A stretch of DNA of 64,000 bases from Thalassospira sp. HF15 (GTDB taxonomy: Bacteria; Pseudomonadota; Alphaproteobacteria; Rhodospirillales; Thalassospiraceae), in the NCBI RefSeq assembly GCF_011806525.1, contig NZ_JAAVKI010000004.1, forward strand, positions 372,001-436,000, written 5' to 3'. Each line of letters opens with the position of its first letter. The stretch's first letter is position 1. Shown here piece by piece: positions 62,781-64,000 of this stretch. The notes under the pieces were generated by a model. That model was not told the origin of the DNA and made no database searches. It worked only from the letters and a program-made list of their open reading frames with translations. Both the position numbers and the translations under genes were made by a program.

Positions 62781-62812
62781 AAACGGCGCAAGGTTGCCCC
62801 TGCGCCGTTTGG
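62781..62812 (-). terminator. Terminator of the fumarase gene
   Basis: On the minus strand AAACGGCGCA (complement of 62801-62810) pairs with TGCGCCGTTT (complement of 62781-62790) over a ten-base loop and is followed by TTGC. It is 26 bases after the fumarase stop. Confidence 0.75.
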
Positions 62813-62835
62813 ATATTCAAGTCAGTGATTTCTGA

Positions 62836-64000
62836 TCAGATGCCAAATTCGGCAAAGAAATCATTGCCCTTGTCATCAATCACGATGAAGGCCGGGAAGT
62901 CTTCGACTTCGATCTTCCAGACGGCTTCCATGCCAAGTTCCGGATATTCGTGAACGTCGACCTTCTTGATGCAATCCTGTGCCAAACGGGCAGCCGGACC
63001 ACCGATGGAGCCCAGATAGAACCCGCCATACTTGTTACACGCATCCTTGACCGCCTTGGAACGGTTACCTTTGGCAAGCATGACGAATGAACCGCCAGCA
63101 GCCTGGAACTGTTCAACATAGGCATCCATACGACCAGCCGTGGTCGGTCCGAACGATCCGGACGGCATGCCTTCGGGCGTTTTGGCCGGGCCTGCGTAAT
63201 ACACCGGATGGTTTTTCAGGTATTCCGGCATCTCTTCGCCGGCATCAAGGCGTTCCTTGATCTTGGCATGTGCAATGTCACGCGCAACGATCACGGTCCC
63301 GGTCAGCGACAGACGGGTTTTAACCGGATATTGCGAGAGTTGCTTGCGGATCTCATCCATTGGACGGTTGAGGTCAACCTTGACCACCTCGTCATCAAGA
63401 TGCTCATCGGTGACATGCGGCAGGTATTTCGCCGGATCATGTTCGAGATCCTCGATAAAGATACCGTCCTTGGTGATCTTACCCAGAATCTGACGGTCGG
63501 CGGAGCACGACACACCCAGACCAACCGGGCAGCTTGCACCATGGCGCGGCAGACGGATCACACGCACATCGTGGCAGAAATACTTGCCACCGAACTGTGC
63601 ACCGATGCCCATTTCACGGGTCATTTCAAGGATCTTCTGTTCCCATTCAAGATCGCGATAGGCCTGACCATGATCGCCGCCTTCGGTCGGCAGGTTATCG
63701 TAATAACGTGCGGATGCCATTTTCACGGTTTTAAGGCATGCCTCGGCCGAGGTACCACCAATGACAACAGCCAGATGGTAAGGCGGGCATGCCGAGGTCC
63801 CCAGCGTACGGATTTTCTCATCCAAGAATTTGCGCAGGCTTTCCGGGTTCAGAAGTGCCTTGGTCTGTTGGAACAGGAAGGTCTTGTTGGCAGATCCACC
63901 GCCCTTGGCCATGAACATGAATTTGTATTCATCGCCCTTGGTCGCATAAAGATCAATCTGTGCCGGAAGGTTCGAGCCGGTGTTCTTTTCCTCGAACATG
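62836..64000 (-). CDS. Class I (iron-sulfur) fumarate hydratase, N-terminus outside the window
   Basis: The C-terminal 388 residues of the fused alpha-beta class I fumarase (about 548 in full); the frame is open at the window end. Seen are [39 protein letters not shown], the cluster-associated cysteine region [22 protein letters not shown], and the beta part [36 protein letters not shown] with [14 protein letters not shown]. It reversibly hydrates fumarate to malate in the TCA cycle with a [4Fe-4S] cluster. A terminator follows the stop. fumA/fumB-type naming is likely; tartrate dehydratase is excluded by the alpha-beta fusion. Confidence 0.93.
   Translation of the reverse strand, partial: MFEEKNTGSNLPAQIDLYATKGDEYKFMFMAKGGGSANKTFLFQQTKALLNPESLRKFLDEKIRTLGTSACPPYHLAVVIGGTSAEACLKTVKMASARYYDNLPTEGGDHGQAYRDLEWEQKILEMTREMGIGAQFGGKYFCHDVRVIRLPRHGASCPVGLGVSCSADRQILGKITKDGIFIEDLEHDPAKYLPHVTDEHLDDEVVKVDLNRPMDEIRKQLSQYPVKTRLSLTGTVIVARDIAHAKIKERLDAGEEMPEYLKNHPVYYAGPAKTPEGMPSGSFGPTTAGRMDAYVEQFQAAGGSFVMLAKGNRSKAVKDACNKYGGFYLGSIGGPAARLAQDCIKKVDVHEYPELGMEAVWKIEVEDFPAFIVIDDKGNDFFAEFGI

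Overview
The window reads as chromosomal DNA of a free-living, motile-type alphaproteobacterium. Base composition is moderately GC-rich. The gene set includes an alphaproteobacterial-style GcvT-fused flavin dehydrogenase, CobC/CobD-like aminotransferase, many c-di-GMP proteins, and a guaB-rsmB-guaA block. Marine Rhodospirillales such as Thalassospira fit best, but that genus call is an inference from overall feel and not from a marker gene. No insertion sequence, prophage or CRISPR array is visible.

Layout. 1-1.2 kb: the end of a DUF1513 protein and a long intergenic stretch holding a Fur-box-like site, a promoter and a three-hairpin RNA ending in a terminator (candidate iron-responsive sRNA). 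1.2-7.6 kb: a catabolic divergon. A six-gene minus-strand operon (binding protein, two permeases, ATPase, RidA, IclR) faces a PLP enzyme of the D-threonine aldolase/dehydratase fold and a KDG-kinase-like PfkB protein, with paired IclR-type palindromes between. 7.6-10.7 kb: zinc/cadmium/lead-type P1B ATPase with its ArsR regulator and a cad-like operator. 10.8-15.4 kb: DUF2975 plus HTH pair, a DMGDH/sarcosine-dehydrogenase-like protein, an SDR and a small lipoprotein. 15.4-19.8 kb: an AT-richer surface-glycan island with a pseudaminate-synthase-like enzyme and a sugar-formyltransferase-like protein.

19.8-30.3 kb is housekeeping: guaA, rsmB, guaB, an Aer-like PAS protein, rlmE, ppx/gppA, two identical tRNA-Gln(CTG), a GFA protein, 5-formyl-THF cyclo-ligase and a cold-shock protein. 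30.3-34.7 kb holds two paralogous periplasmic proteins of unknown function, a diguanylate cyclase and an unknown coiled-coil protein. 34.7-38 kb: a small unknown protein, a LysE exporter, and leuA behind a Leu-rich leader ORF with alternative hairpins. 38-45 kb: a hydrolase-fold protein lacking its nucleophile, then the cell-shape cluster mreB-mreC-mreD-mrdA-rodA.

45-58 kb is a signalling stretch: a periplasmic-binding-protein/diguanylate-cyclase pair, an HPt protein, a LuxO/NtrC-like sigma54 activator, an STAS protein paired with a HATPase-REC-PP2C protein, and a GGDEF-EAL protein. 58-64 kb: TfoX-like, a WYL regulator divergent from a VOC protein over a perfect palindrome, a TEX30-type hydrolase, AbrB-family and EamA membrane proteins, and a class I fumarase cut by the window end.
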